Source: Chenopodium formosanum
Lineage: Eukaryota; Streptophyta; Magnoliopsida; Caryophyllales; Amaranthaceae
Length of the DNA: 64,000 nt
Direction: 5' to 3'
Assembly: GCA_024500155.1 (NCBI GenBank)
Contig: CM044867.1
Coordinates: 24,501,632-24,565,631, forward strand
Position 1 is the first letter of the stretch. Each line of letters opens with the position of its first letter. Positions 61,301-64,000 of the stretch are shown here, piece by piece. The notes beneath the pieces were generated by a model. It did not search any database and was not told the origin of the DNA. It worked only from the letters and a program-made list of their open reading frames with translations. Both the position numbers and the translations under genes were made by a program.

Positions 61301-63323
61301 TTCTCCTCAATTTTACACAAATCATCCCGTTTATCTTTGAAGCCAATTTTCGGGCACTTCTGGTCAATTTTTGGGGTATTGACGTTTCACAGAATGATTG
61401 TTCCTCTCAAAATATCCTTGAGGTTAGGCTCAAGAATCACCCAATTCGGAGTTATAGCCTCTGCAAGTTCTGCCTATTATTTCCTACGCAAATCCAATTC
61501 TTCTCTTTTCCTTGGTTTCTTATCTTTTCTTCTTCTCTTCTCTTATTCAAGTATTATTATTATTATGGGGGATTTATAAAAATTATTATGAGTAGTTTTA
61601 ATTATATAAAATCATATTTTAATGTTGTTTATGAGAAATTAATTAAAAGGTTCGTGTACATATAGTTGGGGGTTTTTAATTATTTGTTAACCTTATATTG
61701 ATTAAGGTTATATTTATTTGTAGGGTGTGTTCTATCAAGATTCTTGAGGTTCTTTTGGTGTGTTTTTCTATGAGGTTCTTTTGCTGTGATCAAGGTACGT
61801 TAGGTGGCTATATACCTTTGAAAGTGATTGGTTTGAATAACATGTTTTATATGATTTGATTGGTGATTGAATTAAATTGATTTGAATTGTGATTTTGAAA
61901 TAAATTATGTTTGGAGGTATTGATAAAAGTATTTTGAATGATTGATTTTCAAATCATGTTTTTGAATGGTTTGAATTACTTATCGTGTTAAAAGAAAGGA
62001 TTTGATTTTAAAAGGTTTTCAAGGAAGAGTTATTGATTTTGAAAAGTTATTAATATGAGATTTTATTCTCAAGTATTTATTTAAAAGGTTTTGATTTTGA
62101 AAGCATGTGAAAGGAGTTTGAATTATATTGGAATTATTGGATATTAAAAGGATTTATTATTGAACCATTGAATTATTATTATTAATGCTTTATAAGCATG
62201 TTGGTAATCCCACTATGCGGATTTGGTTTATTGATAAGACTATGGACTTTGTATGACCTAGTCTTTCCTCAAGAATAGCCTTGTAATATAAGGAGACTAG
62301 CTTGGGGGGTGTGCACACTTGGGTGAGGAATTGGATTTAAAGAAATTGGTTCAAAAAGGAATTGGATTTTTAAAGGAATTGGTTTATCAATTATTTTGAA
62401 TGTTGAATCATTGGAATTGGTTTTGAATCATGAGTTTTGGAATTATTCGATTAATTATTGGAATTGGTTTTAAAACATGTTTGCGAATAAATTGAGTTTA
62501 CATTATCTTGCATTTATCGTTCTTAGCATATTTTGCTAATCCGTATTTCCTATTTGTTTTGGTTCGCCCTGTTTACCGTAATGGTAAGAGTGTTGACTAT
62601 TTTTAGGTGGAGTCATGAATGAGCATATGGGAGTCCCGGGATTTGCTTTACCTAGTTTAAGAATGTTGGTCTTGTCTTTATTTATAGTACTCATAACAAT
62701 GTTACAATTTTCATAAGTATTAATAAAAGAAAGTTGAGTTTCCGCTGCAAAGTATTGGTTTTATTTAGTAAGGCTGAGTAGCCTTGCGTAATCACGCGGC
62801 GGTAATACGCCCAAGTCTATCTCTACGGTATAATTATACGTATTATACTGGTAATTCCGTAGAGGGAGATTTGAGGGTGTTACACTTTCTTTGGTCATGT
62901 CATTCGCCTTTCAATGACCCTGTAACGATCTAATTTTTAAAATTGTAATATTGGGGAGAAGATTAACCAAATGTTCTTACACATGCAGCTTTCACATCAG
63001 GGTTGTGGGATTTTGAGTGGAGAGTTGGAAATTGTTCGCAGTTTATTTCTTTTCATAAGTTTGAACTTAGTTAAACTCTAGTTCTATTTATTTACTAATC
63101 TTGCTGGGTTTGAATAAGAGCCTTAATGGTTCCAATTTGCAACACTTAATTTAGATTTATTAGTTGGTTTTGAAACTTATTTATATAACTGATCTAGTTT
63201 TTCCGCTGCTAATTTCTGATATAGCCTTAACGTTTGAACACGTGGCAGTAGCACACAAGTAATTCTCTTGTATTTTGTTCAGGGTATTCACAGGTTTAAA
63301 GAGAGAATTATTAGGGTGTTACA
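58354..63323 (+). mobile_element. Solo LTR of the TGTAATCCCCCG family, with another nested in it
   Basis: Ends TGTAATCCCCCG and AGGGTGTTACA; tggag on both sides (58349-58353, 63324-63328). About 2.6 kb after removing the nested LTR. Homologous to the minus-strand LTR at 11992-14934. No internal coding region. Confidence 0.9.
60530..62884 (+). mobile_element. Nested solo LTR, TGTAATACCCCG type, 2355 bp
   Basis: Ends TGTAATACCCCGTATTTTC and GAGGGTGTTACA; ctttc on both sides (60525-60529, 62885-62889). Its 3' end matches the fragment at 9236-9352. An 80-codon open frame at 61337-61579 is unlike any family I know and I do not call it. Confidence 0.9.
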
Positions 63324-63378
63324 TGGAGGACACACTGATTATTGATAAGGATATTGAGGACGCGGTGATGATGGAGAG
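63324..63378 (+). repeat. Coding minisatellite, right part
   Basis: Continues the acidic frame (MEDTLIIDKDIEDAVMMES) in phase with 58162-58353 once the LTR and one TSD are removed, then meets another LTR. Confidence 0.65.
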
Positions 63379-64000
63379 TGTAGGAAATATTTCAAGCATC
63401 CCAAACTTTAACCCCACTGTGATCATACACTTAAGCATGGTGGCGTCGAAAGGGAAGGAAGCTTCAGTAAAAGAGTCGCCAACAAGTTTTAGGAACTTGT
63501 AAACCGTTCACAAGGTGAAGGTTACACCCCCTCACGATCCATGAGATCGCTAACTCCATAGTGGTTTGGAACCATGACTAGATATTTGGGGATGAAGGTA
63601 CGAATCCAATCTAAAAGAGAAAGAACCCGCCCTAATATAGGCCTCTACTTTATTCTTCTCATATTCATGTGCGCTTTCTAACTAACATGCAATCGTTAGA
63701 TTAACCTTAAACCTGTTTAATCTATGTTGGTTGAATATTAATGCACAAATAAATCTATTATTGGTGATCACTTGAATTTAAAATCATATTAGCCCAAAAA
63801 AAATTATTAATTATCTTATTAGGCGTGATTTCAAGTACAAATTCCCTTTAAACCTACGTAAAAGACGTGATCAAGCAATAACAATAATATATATCAAGCA
63901 ACATGATATAAACCCAACAATCATAATTATCTCAATCTCTATAAAGCATAATAATATTAATATCAAGATCCTAGGCATGATACTAACAAGATTAATAACA
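63379..64000 (-). mobile_element. LTR cut by the window end
   Basis: Plus strand begins TGTAGGAAATATTTCAAG and matches, inverted, the right arm of the LTR ending at 35520 (shared AACAAGTTTTAGGAACTTGT). It continues beyond the window. Confidence 0.75.

Overview
This is a plant nuclear DNA window. It is AT-rich and eudicot-like, perhaps Caryophyllales, but the sequence does not prove the family. It has spliced genes, plant transposon superfamilies and long arrays of nested LTRs, and no bacterial gene organisation. Almost everything is transposable-element DNA. The only gene that looks like an intact cellular gene is a two-exon dual-specificity phosphatase-like gene (41858-46653) with a 4 kb intron.

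Left part (1-11.9 kb): the right end of one Mutator-like element (MULE-A), then a decayed MULE (MULE-B) whose transposase pseudogene runs on the minus strand and is broken by a long solo LTR (4355-7600) and a Cassandra-type LTR carrying a 5S rRNA-like segment (7729-8018). The long LTR itself holds a short Helitron and a 968-bp MULE with a 9-bp target-site duplication (TSD). A deleted hAT element, two short MITEs and a minisatellite follow.

11.9-22 kb: a solo LTR with TSD, an AT-rich stretch full of GTTCATTT motifs, a Tourist-like MITE, an LTR fragment, and a FAR1-type DNA-binding-domain pseudogene split by another solo LTR with TSD.

22-39.8 kb: a nest. A probable CACTA element (22060-39795) contains an LTR (22659-35520). 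That LTR contains a full-length 11-kb minus-strand Ty3/gypsy element (23577-34582) with gag but no pol. That element contains a small CACTA element (25887-27442) sitting inside a 32-bp minisatellite.

39.8-47.7 kb: MULE-type inverted repeats, then the phosphatase gene. 47.7-53.1 kb: a complete MULE (MULE-D) with 150-bp terminal inverted repeats, a 9-bp TSD, a transposase pseudogene with four in-frame stops, and an intact convergent gene for a small GRF-type zinc-finger protein with a C-terminal membrane helix. Decayed versions of such a gene lie at the matching place in MULE-A and MULE-B. This recurrent transposase plus membrane-anchored GRF-finger layout is the most interesting system here.

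53-64 kb: a Stowaway-like MITE, LTR-like pieces, and an acidic coding minisatellite split by a solo LTR that is itself split by another (both with TSDs), ending in an LTR cut by the window edge. Percent identities are by eye; no searches were run.
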